From Nocardioides sp. (lineage in GTDB: Bacteria; Actinomycetota; Actinomycetes; Propionibacteriales; Nocardioidaceae): a stretch of 64,000 nt of DNA. Below are positions 11,732 to 21,609 of this stretch, in pieces. Below the pieces are notes generated by a model, which saw only the letters and a list, made by a program, of their open reading frames with translations, was not told the DNA's origin and did not search any database. The stretch lies in the NCBI RefSeq assembly GCF_014360585.1, contig NZ_JACIXG010000004.1, positions 1 to 64,000 of the forward strand, in the 5' to 3' direction. How positions within the stretch are numbered: the stretch's first letter is position 1; every line of letters starts with the position of its first letter. Made by a program: the position numbers and the translations under genes.

Positions 11732-13144
11732 TCACGACCGCTCGATGTCGTCGTCCAGGCGGTCACCGAGGTTGTCGCGGCGGTCTTCTGAGGCGGCGAA
11801 GACCGACGCACCCGGGCGGTTGCCGACGGTGATCTCGTTGAACAACAGGTTGAGCACGACGGCGACCAGGGCGGTGGCGCTGATGCCGGAGTGCATGATC
11901 ACCCCGAGCCATTCCGGGAAGGCGTCCCAGAAGGTCGGCGCCGCGATGGGCAGGATGCCGACGGCGATCGCGACGGAGACGATCACCATGTTGAGGTTGT
12001 CCTCGTAGTCCACGCGCGACAGCGTGCGGATGCCGCTGGCCGCGACCGAGCCGAACAGCACGACGCCGGCGCCACCGAGCACGGGATACGGGATCGCCGC
12101 CACGACGGCGCCGACGATCGGCAGCAGGCCGAGCAGCAGGAGCACGAGGCCACCCGTCGCGACGACGTACCGACTCCGCACGCCGGTCAGAGCCACCAAC
12201 CCGACGTTCTGCGCGAACGCGCTGCACGGGAACGTACCGAACAGCGGGGCGACCGTGGTGGCCGCCATGTCGGCGCGGAGACCGTTGGCGACACGCTTGG
12301 CGTCCACGTCGGTCTCCACGATCTCGCCGATGGCCAGGATGTCCGCCGTCGTCTCAGTCATGATCACCAGCACCACGATCGTCATCGAGACGATCGCGCC
12401 GACCTCGAACGTCGGACCGCCGAAGTGCAGGATCGGCGGGAGCGCGACCAGGTCGGACTCGCCGACCGAGGAGAAGTCGGACCGGCCGGCGATCGTGGCG
12501 ACCACGGTCCCGGCGACGATTCCGATGAGGATGGACAGACGCGAGATCGCGCCCTGGAACACCCGGCTGATCACCAAGATGATGAGCAGCGTCAGGCCTG
12601 CGTACGCGATGTTGGTCATCGAGCCGTAGTCCGGAGCGGTGGCGTCGTTGCCCATCGCCCACCGGAACGCCACCGGCATCAGCGACAGCCCGATGACCGT
12701 GATGATCGTGCCGGTGACGACGGCGGGGAACAGCCGGACCAGCTGGGCGAAGAACGACGACAGGACCAGCCCGATCACCCCGGCGACGATGATCGCGCCG
12801 AAGACCGGGCGCAGCCCGTCCTCGCTGGCGATGGTGACCATCGTCGACACGCTGGCGAACGAGATGCCCTGCACGATCGGCAGCCGGCTGCCGAAGGGGC
12901 CGATGCCGAGAGTCTGCAGCAGCGTCGCGAAGCCCGAGACGAAGAGTCCGGCGGTCACCAGCAGCGCGAGGTCCGTGCCCGACAGGCCCGCAGCACCCCC
13001 GACGATGAGCGGCGGCGCGATCACGCCGCCGTACATCGTCAGGATGTGCTGGGTGCCGTAGGCGAGGAGCTGGCCAGGCGGATGCCGCTCGTCCTCTGGT
13101 CGGGTCGTGGTCGGCGCGGTGGCCTGCCTCCTGCGACCTAACAT
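11732..13144 (-). CDS. NCS2 family purine (urate/xanthine) permease
   Basis: A 470-residue membrane transporter of the nucleobase-ascorbate family with about 14 hydrophobic segments. Signature motifs: ETTADILAIGEIVE and AQNVGLVALTGVRSR, with the Gln typical of xanthine/urate carriers rather than the Glu of uracil carriers. It is last in the urate operon, nine bases behind uricase, so urate import is the most likely role. It differs from the permease at 2956, which has a Glu-type signature and an extra soluble domain. Confidence 0.9.
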   Translation of the reverse strand: MLGRRRQATAPTTTRPEDERHPPGQLLAYGTQHILTMYGGVIAPPLIVGGAAGLSGTDLALLVTAGLFVSGFATLLQTLGIGPFGSRLPIVQGISFASVSTMVTIASEDGLRPVFGAIIVAGVIGLVLSSFFAQLVRLFPAVVTGTIITVIGLSLMPVAFRWAMGNDATAPDYGSMTNIAYAGLTLLIILVISRVFQGAISRLSILIGIVAGTVVATIAGRSDFSSVGESDLVALPPILHFGGPTFEVGAIVSMTIVVLVIMTETTADILAIGEIVETDVDAKRVANGLRADMAATTVAPLFGTFPCSAFAQNVGLVALTGVRSRYVVATGGLVLLLLGLLPIVGAVVAAIPYPVLGGAGVVLFGSVAASGIRTLSRVDYEDNLNMVIVSVAIAVGILPIAAPTFWDAFPEWLGVIMHSGISATALVAVVLNLLFNEITVGNRPGASVFAASEDRRDNLGDRLDDDIERS

Positions 13145-13153
13145 GGCCGGTCC

Positions 13154-14059
13154 TCAGCAGAATCCGGGGATGGCGTGCCAGGCGTTGCCGGCATCAGGGG
13201 CCTCGTCGCGTACGACCGAGGCTTCGATCAGGCCGTAGGGCCGGTCGGCGGCATGGAAGACCTCGCCGGGGTTCTCCAGACCGAAGGGAGAGAGGTCGGA
13301 GAGGAAGTGGTGCTTGTTGGGCGCGGAGAACTTGATCTCGGCGACATCGCCGTGCTGCTCGAGCACCGAGGTGCCCATCCCGTTCAGGGTCTGCTGCAGG
13401 GCGAGACTGTGGATCTCCGCGAACCGCTGCAGCAGCAGGGCCCGGATCGAGTCGTACGACTTGTCCCAGTCGACCTCCGTGCCGACGTAGCGCCAGCGGG
13501 CGACGAGCGAGGTCGCCAGGATCCGGTCGGTGGTCTCCTGCAGGGTGGTGTACTCGTCCTTGAGGAAGCCATGGAACTCCGAGCCGGTCGACTTGAGCAC
13601 GACCAGGTCCTTGATGCCGGAGACCACATGGGCGACCCGGTCCTCACCGCGGCCGTCGACGTTCACCACCGTGGTGCGTACGCCGCCACCTGAGCGGACG
13701 AAGGAGTGGTCATGACCCTCGCCGTCGACCTGGATGCGGTCCCAGGCGTACTCATCGACCTCGACCCGCGCTCCCTTGGCGGCCGGGCAGGCCTCGAGGT
13801 AGCGGTCGGCGAGAGCGAGCGCGAACTCCTCGATCGAGGCGACGCCGACCTTCTTCGCGTAGGCGAAGACGGTGTTCTTCTGGGTGTCCGTCGGCAGCAC
13901 GTCCTGCTGGTCGCCGCTGGTGTGGGCCTCGGCGAAGCTGCCGCGCAGTGCGGTGGAGACGTTGAGGTCGCGGATCTGGTGGCGAGGGGTGTCGCGGTAG
14001 ATGCGTACGACGCGGTTCTCGGCCTTGCCGTACTGGTTCGATCCAAGGTGGATGGGCAT
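13154..14059 (-). CDS. uox: Urate oxidase (uricase)
   Basis: A 301-residue cofactor-free uricase oxidising urate to 5-hydroxyisourate. Family landmarks: the N-terminal strand with NRVVRIYRDTPRH, the active-site segment GDQQDVLPTDTQKNTVFAYA with the catalytic Thr, HDHSFVRSGGGVRTT, and the C-terminal NKHHFLSDLSPFGLEN and DRPYGLIEA. It overlaps nothing but lies one base from uraH, in the order expected for successive steps. Confidence 0.96.
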   Translation of the reverse strand: MPIHLGSNQYGKAENRVVRIYRDTPRHQIRDLNVSTALRGSFAEAHTSGDQQDVLPTDTQKNTVFAYAKKVGVASIEEFALALADRYLEACPAAKGARVEVDEYAWDRIQVDGEGHDHSFVRSGGGVRTTVVNVDGRGEDRVAHVVSGIKDLVVLKSTGSEFHGFLKDEYTTLQETTDRILATSLVARWRYVGTEVDWDKSYDSIRALLLQRFAEIHSLALQQTLNGMGTSVLEQHGDVAEIKFSAPNKHHFLSDLSPFGLENPGEVFHAADRPYGLIEASVVRDEAPDAGNAWHAIPGFC

Positions 14060-14060
14060 G

Positions 14061-14420
14061 TCAGCTCCCTCGGTAGGTGGAGTAGGCGAACGGGCTCAGC
14101 AGGAGTGGCACGTGGTGGTGCCGCCGGTCGGTGACCGCGAAGGTGACGGTGACCTGCGGGAAGAAGCACTCCTGACCGGTCGCCGCGTAGTAGGCGGCGG
14201 TGCCGAATCGGAGCTGGTAGGTGCCGGCCGGGACCTGATCCGGTCCCAGGCCGGTCGCCCGGCCGTCGTCGTCGGTGACGGCATCGGCGAGGACGACGAT
14301 GTTGTCGGGGTCTCGAGGGTCGATCCGGCTGAGCCGAACCGGGACACCGGCGGCCGGGCGGCCGAGCGCGGTGTCGAGCACGTGGGTGGTGATGGCACTG
14401 GTGCTGTTCTGACTGGTCAT
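14061..14420 (-). CDS. uraH: 5-hydroxyisourate hydrolase
   Basis: A 119-residue transthyretin-related protein hydrolysing 5-hydroxyisourate to OHCU. The N-terminus ITTHVLDTALGRPAAGVPV carries the active-site His, RHHHVPLLLSPFAYSTYRGS ends with the diagnostic YRGS tail, and the internal length is typical. It starts in an ATGA overlap with the uraD stop and is followed by uricase after one base. Confidence 0.96.
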   Translation of the reverse strand: MTSQNSTSAITTHVLDTALGRPAAGVPVRLSRIDPRDPDNIVVLADAVTDDDGRATGLGPDQVPAGTYQLRFGTAAYYAATGQECFFPQVTVTFAVTDRRHHHVPLLLSPFAYSTYRGS

Positions 14421-14923
14421 GCGGAGACCTCCTCGGTCAGGAGCCGCTCGAGACGCAGCAGCGCGATCTTGCGGAGCTCGTCGGCGACCACGGCCGCCTC
14501 GGTGTCCGGCGCGTTGGCGAGCCGGTCGCGCAGCGAGGCGAGGACCTCGTCGGCCGAGAGGCCCGAGGCGCAGATCAGGAAGACCCGGCCGAAGCGCTCC
14601 TCGTAGGCCCGGTTGCCCTCGGCGAGAGCCTGCGCCGTGGCCTGGTCGGTGCCGACTGCCGCCTGCTCGCGCCTCGACCAGGCGGCCTCGGCGTGCTCGC
14701 CCTCGGCGCGCTCCCCGATCCGGGGGTGGGCGGCGAGCGCCTGGTCGACGTCGACCGCGGTGAACTGCCGGGCAGCCTCGTCGGCGACGCGGGCGACGTC
14801 GTCCGTGTCGGCGTAGGGGCGACCGTCCATGACGGCGGTGACCCAGGCCGGTGCGGCGCAGCAGGCCTGCAGGACGGGACGTACCTCGTCCGGGGAAGCG
14901 GTGTTGAAAGTTTGGAGATCCAT
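14417..14923 (-). CDS. uraD: OHCU decarboxylase
   Basis: A 168-residue enzyme that decarboxylates OHCU to S-allantoin. The catalytic His66 (AAHPRIGER) and Glu86 (WSRREQAA) are both present, unlike in the permease-fused domain at 2956-4908. The ATG at 14923 (MDLQTFNTAS) follows an AAGGACT ribosome-binding site. It is first in the urate operon, with an operator-like inverted repeat 19 bases upstream of the start. Confidence 0.94.
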   Translation of the reverse strand: MDLQTFNTASPDEVRPVLQACCAAPAWVTAVMDGRPYADTDDVARVADEAARQFTAVDVDQALAAHPRIGERAEGEHAEAAWSRREQAAVGTDQATAQALAEGNRAYEERFGRVFLICASGLSADEVLASLRDRLANAPDTEAAVVADELRKIALLRLERLLTEEVSA

Positions 14924-14941
14924 AGTCCTTGCTCTCTCACG

Positions 14942-14963
14942 ATGCGGAAAAGCATTTCCGCAT
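14942..14963. promoter_or_regulatory. Candidate IclR-type operator before uraD
   Basis: A perfect inverted repeat, arms ATGCGGAAA and TTTCCGCAT around a 4-base spacer, upstream of the urate operon. The half-site AATGCGGAA-like core recurs before hydroxypyruvate isomerase and malate synthase. Here the two half-sites face each other (CGGAA-N6-TTCCG), opposite to the other three sites. Confidence 0.55.
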
Positions 14964-15009
14964 AACCACAGTGACATGTGTCGTACGTCACCGTCAACAG
15001 TTTGTTGAA

Positions 15010-15022
15010 AACCTTGGGTTAA
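15010..15022. promoter_or_regulatory. PucR-box-like sequence
   Basis: AACCTTGGGTTAA resembles the B. subtilis PucR box WWWCNTTGGTTAA with one extra G. It is about 90 bases upstream of uraD. A PucR-type activator is encoded at 1123. The match is short and could be chance. Confidence 0.3.
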
Positions 15023-15056
15023 ACAGTGAGAGCGCAGGTGACAGGGAGGTTTCGAA

Positions 15057-15524
15057 CTAGTCTCGGTCGCGGTTCAGGTAGTTGTAGACGGTGAACCGGG
15101 TGACGCCGAGCGCTGCGGCCACGATCTCGGCGCTCTTGCGGAAGTCGAAGGCACCTCGCTCCTCCAGCAGCCGGACAGCACGCTGCTTCCCCTGCCGGTC
15201 CAACGTCCGCAGGTCGCCACCGAGCTCGTCGGCGACCTCGGCGAGCAGCGCCTCCAACCCGGAGGCCGTACGCCGCGGCGCGCTGTGACCCTCGACCCGC
15301 ACCTGGAAGGTGATCTGGTCGGCGCCGTGGTCCAGACCTGCGGCCACCACGGCGGCAAGCGTGGCCAGCACCGTGTCTCGTTCGCCGCGCACCGACGTGC
15401 CCAGCGGCCCGAAGTCACATTCCAGGCCGGCCTCGCGGGCCGCCTCGAGCGCCGCCGTCGCATGCTCGGGCGGCTCGCCCTCGCCCCGGAACGGTTCGGT
15501 GGTGAACTCGGCTTCGACGCGCAT
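15057..15524 (-). CDS. Ligand-sensing regulator: thiamine-binding-like domain plus DauR-type HTH
   Basis: A 155-residue protein. Residues about 1-78 resemble the YkoF/MTH1187 small-molecule-binding fold (VEAEFTTEPF, DFGPLGTSVRGERDTVL). Residues about 105-153 form a YheO/DauR-type helix-turn-helix (RKSAEIVAAALGVTRFTVYNYLNR). It is encoded immediately upstream of the urate operon on the same strand, with the operator region between them, so local control of urate genes is likely (inference). The start MRVEAEF is the first of the domain. The ligand is unknown. Confidence 0.75.
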   Translation of the reverse strand: MRVEAEFTTEPFRGEGEPPEHATAALEAAREAGLECDFGPLGTSVRGERDTVLATLAAVVAAGLDHGADQITFQVRVEGHSAPRRTASGLEALLAEVADELGGDLRTLDRQGKQRAVRLLEERGAFDFRKSAEIVAAALGVTRFTVYNYLNRDRD

Positions 15525-15562
15525 GACGGCAGGCTATCCAGCCTGCCGCCGCGCGGTGTGCG

Positions 15563-16812
15563 TCAGCCGATCCGTCGGCGCGCGAGCCCCGCCAGCTCGG
15601 CCCGGTCGATCCCGGCCAGCCGCTCGACCTCGTCGGCCGCGACCGCCCCGCACTCCACTCCGCGCAGGACGAACGCGGCGAGCGCGGCAGCGGTCGCGGG
15701 CTCGTCGAGATAGCTGGACTCGCCGCCGTGGACGTACGCCCGCAGGCGGGCCGAGGCGACATCGAGCCCGTCACGGAAGAACGCGTAGGTCGCGATGTAG
15801 CGACTCGGGAGCTGAGCCGGATGCAGGTCCCAGCCCTGGTAGATCCCGCGAGCCAGCGACCGGCTCACCAGGCGGGAATGGAGCCGCCAGGCCGAGCGTA
15901 CGGCCTCGCGGTCACCGACCGGGAGCACATTGGTCGAGCCGTCCGAGACGAAGACGCCGGTGCCGGCCGCGGCCACTTGCATCACGTCCTTCGCGTGGTC
16001 GGCGACCGGGTGCTCCATGCTCTGATAGGCGGCCGCGACCCCGAGCGATGCGGAGTAGTCGTAGGTCCCGTAGTGCAGGCCGGTGACCCGTCCGCCCCCG
16101 GCCGCGATCATCCGGGCGACCAGCGCCGTGCCGTCGGAACCCAGGATCGCCTGCGGCGTCTCGACCTGGATCTCGAACCGCAGGCTCCCCGCGGCGATCC
16201 CGTGGGCTGCCTCGAGCGCGTCCAGCGCGGTGACCATCGCGGCGACCTGCTCCACGGAGGTCACCTTGGGCAGCGTGATGACGAAGCCGTCGGTCAGCCC
16301 GCCCTCCCCGGCGACCTCCTCCAGGAAGAGGTCCAGCGTACGCAGGCCACGATGCCGCGTCGGAGCCTCGAAGGACTTGATCCGGATGCCGTGGAACGGT
16401 GGCGCGGCGCCGTCGCGCACGGTGGCGGCGAGCGCTCGGGCGGCGGCCGTCACGGCGGCGTCCTCGTCCGCGTCGGGGCGGGCTCCGTAGCCGTCCTCGA
16501 AGTCGATCCGGAGATCCTCGATCGCCTCGGCGGCCAGCTTGGCCCGCACCCGGTCGTAGACGGCATCGGCCAGTTCCGGGCTCAGGTCGAACGCCTCGGC
16601 GATCTCAGCAGCCGAGCCCGCATGCTCGGCCAGCGCCCGACCGGACTCGGCTGCCCACTGAGCGACCGTCTTCTCGTCGTAGCTGTCGCCCGGGACATAG
16701 ACCGTGTGCACCGGCTGACGTACGCCCCGGTCCCCCGGATAGCTCGCGGCCAGCGCCGCGTCGGCGCCGGCGAGCGCGCGGTCCAGCCTGCCGACGAGGT
16801 CTTCGAGCTCGC

Positions 16813-16816
<4 letters not shown>
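15563..16816 (-). CDS. DUF6986 / HpcH-HpaI aldolase-like protein
   Basis: A 417-residue protein of the phosphoenolpyruvate-dependent aldolase/citrate-lyase-beta superfamily, DUF6986 type. Motifs include [58 protein letters not shown] and [14 protein letters not shown], giving metal ligands Asp-Glu-Asp and Glu. The ATG at 16816 ([10 protein letters not shown]) overlaps the malate synthase stop by ATGA; upstream frame sequence is non-coding-like. The co-transcription with malate synthase suggests a C2/C3 acid reaction, but the substrate is not known to me. Confidence 0.82.
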
Positions 16817-18402
<1,586 letters not shown>

Positions 18403-18450
18403 GAGCTCCACCCTCTCAGGGCCACAGTTTTCCTTTGAATGGATTCTTCT

Positions 18451-18465
18451 TTCCGCATTGCGGAT
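18451..18465. promoter_or_regulatory. Candidate IclR/AllR operator, malate synthase side
   Basis: TTCCG-CATTG-CGGAT, one mismatch from the TTCCG-N5-CGGAA palindrome, between malate synthase and iclR. Confidence 0.55.
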
Positions 18466-18521
18466 ATTAATCTCCCCTGACAAGGGACGCAACCGACAGG
18501 TTTTCCTCTACCCGACGCTAG

Positions 18522-18540
18522 ACTTCCGTCATTCGGAAGT
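18522..18540. promoter_or_regulatory. Candidate IclR/AllR operator, regulator side
   Basis: A perfect palindrome ACTTCCG-TCATT-CGGAAGT in front of the iclR gene, consistent with autoregulation. It has the same layout as 935-949. Confidence 0.6.
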
Positions 18541-18579
18541 CAGCACCCATCAGATCGTGGCCGGAAGATAGGGGAGCCT

Positions 18580-19347
18580 GTGAGCGAGAACGAGAAGGCG
18601 CCGAAGGCGCGCGCCGGTGCCGTGCAGTCGATCGAGCGGGCCTTCGGCCTGCTGGAGACGATGGCCGATGCCGGCGGGACCATGGGGCTCTCCCAGCTCG
18701 CCGCCACCTCCGGGCTGCCGCTGCCGACCATCCACCGGCTGGTGCGCACCCTCGTCGACCTGGGCTACCTCCGCCAGGAGGCCAACCGGCAGTACGTCCT
18801 CGGCCCCAAACTGATCCGGCTGGGCGAGAGCTCCTCCCGCATGCTCAGCACCTGGGCCCGCCCCCACCTCGCACGACTCGTCGACGAGGTCGGCGAGTCG
18901 GCCAACCTGGCGATGCTCGACGGCGACCAGATCGTCTACGTCGCCCACACCGAGTCGCGCCAGTCGATGCGCATGTTCACCGAGGTCGGCCGCCGCGTCT
19001 CTCCGCACTGCACCGCCGTCGGCAAGGCCATCCTCGCCGACATGGCGCCCGACCACGTCCGCGACATCCTCCGGCGCACCGAGATGGTCCCCTACACCTC
19101 CACCACGATCACCTCGCGCGACGACTATCTCGACCAGCTCGAACAGGTCCGCGAGCGCCGCTACGCCATCGACGAGGGCGAGCAGGAGGCAGGCGTACGC
19201 TGCGTCGCCGTCGCAGTCGCCGACTACGCCCCGCGCCTGGCGATCTCGATCAGCGGCCCCACCGGACGGATGAGCGACGAGCTCATCGAGCGCGCCGTCC
19301 CGCTGCTCACCGAGGCAGGCAAGCAGCTCGCCACCGACCTGGCCTGA
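18580..19347 (+). CDS. IclR family regulator, AllR-like
   Basis: A 255-residue IclR-family repressor. The N-terminal winged helix (AVQSIERAFGLLETMAD, LPLPTIHRLVRTLVDLGYL) is followed by the ligand-binding domain (GESANLAMLDGDQIVYVAHTES, HCTAVGKAILA, YAIDEGEQEAGVRCVAVAV). Adjacency to malate synthase and the urate genes parallels streptomycete AllR loci controlling allantoin use. The GTG start has an AGGGGAG site. Likely binding sites are the TTCCG-N5-CGGAA palindromes listed separately. The inducer (allantoate or glyoxylate type) is inferred. Confidence 0.88.
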   Translation: MSENEKAPKARAGAVQSIERAFGLLETMADAGGTMGLSQLAATSGLPLPTIHRLVRTLVDLGYLRQEANRQYVLGPKLIRLGESSSRMLSTWARPHLARLVDEVGESANLAMLDGDQIVYVAHTESRQSMRMFTEVGRRVSPHCTAVGKAILADMAPDHVRDILRRTEMVPYTSTTITSRDDYLDQLEQVRERRYAIDEGEQEAGVRCVAVAVADYAPRLAISISGPTGRMSDELIERAVPLLTEAGKQLATDLA

Positions 19348-19442
19348 CGCGGCGCCGATGGCGGCTGCTCGACCGCAGTTCGTGGTACGTATTGAGGTCC
19401 ACGGGTCGCATCTCGACCCGATAGATCTCGGGAGATCTGACC

Positions 19443-20252
19443 ATGAAACGCACCGACGTCGGGCTGGACCGTCGAGCCCTGCTCCAGGGAGCCGCCGCCA
19501 TCGCGGGGCTCACCGCCCTCTCCTCGTCCGCGGCCGCCTCCTCGACCTCCACCAGCGCCCCGAACACCGTCCCGCACTCAGCCCCGCATCCCACACCGCA
19601 CCAGAGCCCCATCCGCATCTACCGGGGCGGCACCCAGCAGGCGCACTTGCCCGCCCTGCACGTCCACTATCCTCACGACGCGACCGTCACGATGAAGTAC
19701 GTCCGCGAGGACGCCGACGAGCCCGACGGCTGCACCGTCCGCGGCGACGAGGAGACCGTACGCGCCGAGCTCTCGCCCGGCGCCGGGTCGCTCGAGATGG
19801 GTGGTGTGACGTACGGCCTGGCGCAGTTCCACTGGCACACCCCGAGCGAGCATCTGCTCTCCGCCCGGGACTACCCGATCGAGATGCACTTCGTGCACCA
19901 GGACGATGCCGGCCACACCCTGGTCGTCGGCGTCTGGGTCCGCCCGGGCCTCACCAACCGGGCCCTCGGCCGCCTCTACGACCATCTGGTCTCCGAGTGC
20001 TCGACCGCCGACCACGTCAGCCACATCGACGTCGGCGCCCTCCTGCCGCGCCGGCACACGTCCTACCGCTACGACGGCTCCCTCACGACCGCGCCCTACA
20101 CCGAGCACGTCCAGTGGGTCATGCTCACCGAACCCATCACCGCCTCGCCCCGCCAGATCGACCGGTTCCGCACCATGTTCCCGACCGGCAACCGCCGCGA
20201 TGTCCAGGACATCACCGACCGCGTGGTCCTCACCGACCGCGGGCCCCGCTGA
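19443..20252 (+). CDS. Exported alpha-type carbonic anhydrase
   Basis: A 269-residue protein with a twin-arginine-like signal (DRRALLQGAAAIAGLTALSS) and an alpha carbonic anhydrase core. Zinc ligands are visible in QFHWHTPSEHLL and in MHFVHQD. It should hydrate CO2 outside the membrane. The C-terminal part has YDGSLTTAPYTEHVQWVML, matching the substrate-channel Thr region of the family. An ATG with CGGGAGATCTGACC upstream is used. It is not obviously linked to purine metabolism. Confidence 0.9.
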   Translation: MKRTDVGLDRRALLQGAAAIAGLTALSSSAAASSTSTSAPNTVPHSAPHPTPHQSPIRIYRGGTQQAHLPALHVHYPHDATVTMKYVREDADEPDGCTVRGDEETVRAELSPGAGSLEMGGVTYGLAQFHWHTPSEHLLSARDYPIEMHFVHQDDAGHTLVVGVWVRPGLTNRALGRLYDHLVSECSTADHVSHIDVGALLPRRHTSYRYDGSLTTAPYTEHVQWVMLTEPITASPRQIDRFRTMFPTGNRRDVQDITDRVVLTDRGPR

Positions 20253-20259
20253 GGCTGGA

Positions 20260-20418
20260 TCAGCTGACCCGGACGCCGAGGTTCTGGGCGAGGTTCTGGG
20301 CGAAGAAGATGCCAAGTCGCTCGACGGCCGTCCCGACGTAGGGCTCCCGGTCGTACAGGTCCACGTGGCTCGCGCCCTCGACCCAGAAGACCTCCTTCGG
20401 CCCGACCGCCGCGCTCAC
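20260..20418 (-). pseudogene. C-terminal remnant of an alpha/beta hydrolase
   Basis: About 52 codons (VSAAVGPKEVFWVEG, ASHVDLYDREPYVGTAVERL) matching the C-terminal end of a dienelactone-hydrolase-like alpha/beta hydrolase, including the catalytic-His region SHVDLYD. No N-terminal part exists; the upstream sequence belongs to the PPOX gene. AQNLAQNL near the end is a small internal duplication. Confidence 0.6.
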
Positions 20419-20825
20419 CACCCCGACGGACGGGTGTTGCCGAGCACGCGGGTCACGGAGATCTCGATGACCACGCGCTCCGGGTTGGGCCGGGGCTGCT
20501 TGTAGCGCTCGGCGTAGCGTCGCTCGGCCTCGGCCACCGACTCGGCGTCGTCCTTCACAACCGCCGCGCCCTCGAGGGTGCACCACCGCCGCCCATCCAC
20601 CTGGCTGACCGCGACCTGGGCCCCGGACCCGGCCGCGCGTACGTTGCGCACCTTCTTGCTACCCGCGCTGCTGATGACCCGCGCGATGCCGGCCACCGGA
20701 TCGAAGGTGACCCCGACCGGGACCAGGTGGGGGCTGCCGTCGGGTCGGCTCGTGGTCAAGAAGCAGATCCGGCGCTCCCGCCAGAACTCGTCGTTCTCCG
20801 CGGGCGATGATGCGTCGACTGTCAT
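20415..20825 (-). CDS. PPOX-class (pyridoxamine oxidase fold) FMN/F420 protein
   Basis: A 136-residue split-barrel flavin/F420-binding protein (ICFLTTSRPDGSPHLVPVGVTFD, then KKVRNVRAAGSGAQVAVSQV, RWCTLEGAAVV). Actinobacterial members use F420 or FMN for redox of unknown small substrates. The ATG at 20825 is preceded by a GGAGCACCATG-like sequence. Its C-terminus overlaps the hydrolase remnant by a few bases. Confidence 0.8.
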   Translation of the reverse strand: MTVDASSPAENDEFWRERRICFLTTSRPDGSPHLVPVGVTFDPVAGIARVISSAGSKKVRNVRAAGSGAQVAVSQVDGRRWCTLEGAAVVKDDAESVAEAERRYAERYKQPRPNPERVVIEISVTRVLGNTRPSGW

Positions 20826-21207
20826 GGTGCTCCTTCAGGTGACCAGCGAGGCACCCCGATGATCTGGGTCTGTGCTGGGCATCGGGGCGCTTTCCCAGAG
20901 GTGGCCGATTCAACCACCCCGACCCGTCCTCACAGCGAACGACTCGGCCCGCGTCGACCGAGCGGCATCAGACCAGTGCCCAGGCAAACGCCTTCTCGAT
21001 TGTGTTCGACGCCCCAGCGCCAGTAGCCATAGGAAAGAACGGCGAAGCCGACGCCGAACGTGTGTGTCAGCGCTGATTCCACCAAGGTCCGACTCCTGCC
21101 TCGGGCGCGCCGGCCCTGAACCTATGAGGTCATTCGTTGACCTGCAGGCAAACACCGGACGAAGGTAGCGAGCATCGGAGACTGTCAGCGATCGTCGCCG
21201 CTTCCAC
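20826..21207. other. 382-base spacer without a supported gene
   Basis: It holds a stem-loop at 20854-20887 (CCCCGATG pairing with CATCGGGG), possibly a terminator or 5' leader element upstream of the PPOX gene. I see no RNA gene or credible reading frame in the rest. Confidence 0.4.
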
Positions 21208-21516
21208 CTATTGTGCGCCCCGCTGCTGACGGTCGGCGAGCTTCTTGATGTTGAGCTCCGCAACGTCCGCGAGCGGGAGCCCGAAGTGGTCAGCGAGGAC
21301 CGCTAGGTACCAAAGTGTGTCGCCCAGTTCCTTGGCGAGATCATCGAGGTCCCACTGGTCGAAGTCGCCGTCATGGTCACGCACGATCTTCTTCGCCTTC
21401 TCAGCGATCTCGCCCGTCTCCCCGACCAGACCCAGCAACAGGTGGAACACCTCGTTGGGTTTGTCCTTGGTCGCCGCGGTGCGCAGCGCCGCCTGCTGGT
21501 AGGCGTTCAGATCCAT
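21208..21516 (-). CDS. MazG-like nucleotide pyrophosphohydrolase
   Basis: A 102-residue all-alpha NTP pyrophosphohydrolase of the MazG superfamily, with the metal-binding pattern LVGETGEIAEKAKKI and LAKELGDTLWYLA. Such proteins remove aberrant nucleotides; many are phage- or island-borne. The ATG at 21516 (MDLNAYQQAAL) starts the domain; the ATG seven codons earlier is less likely. No operon partner is evident. Confidence 0.82.
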   Translation of the reverse strand: MDLNAYQQAALRTAATKDKPNEVFHLLLGLVGETGEIAEKAKKIVRDHDGDFDQWDLDDLAKELGDTLWYLAVLADHFGLPLADVAELNIKKLADRQQRGAQ

Positions 21517-21609
21517 GACCGGAACATATCGCGCCACTTGGCTCGTCTCCGGTGCAAGAGCGGCAGCTGGACAAGGCGTGGGTTGGTCGCTGTTCCACCT
21601 ACTCGATCG

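Noticed and set aside
20888-20930. tRNA-like fragment (GGTGG and CCACC around CGATTCAA)
   Set aside because: The loop is too long for a T arm, no acceptor or anticodon stem can be built, and no second half is found.
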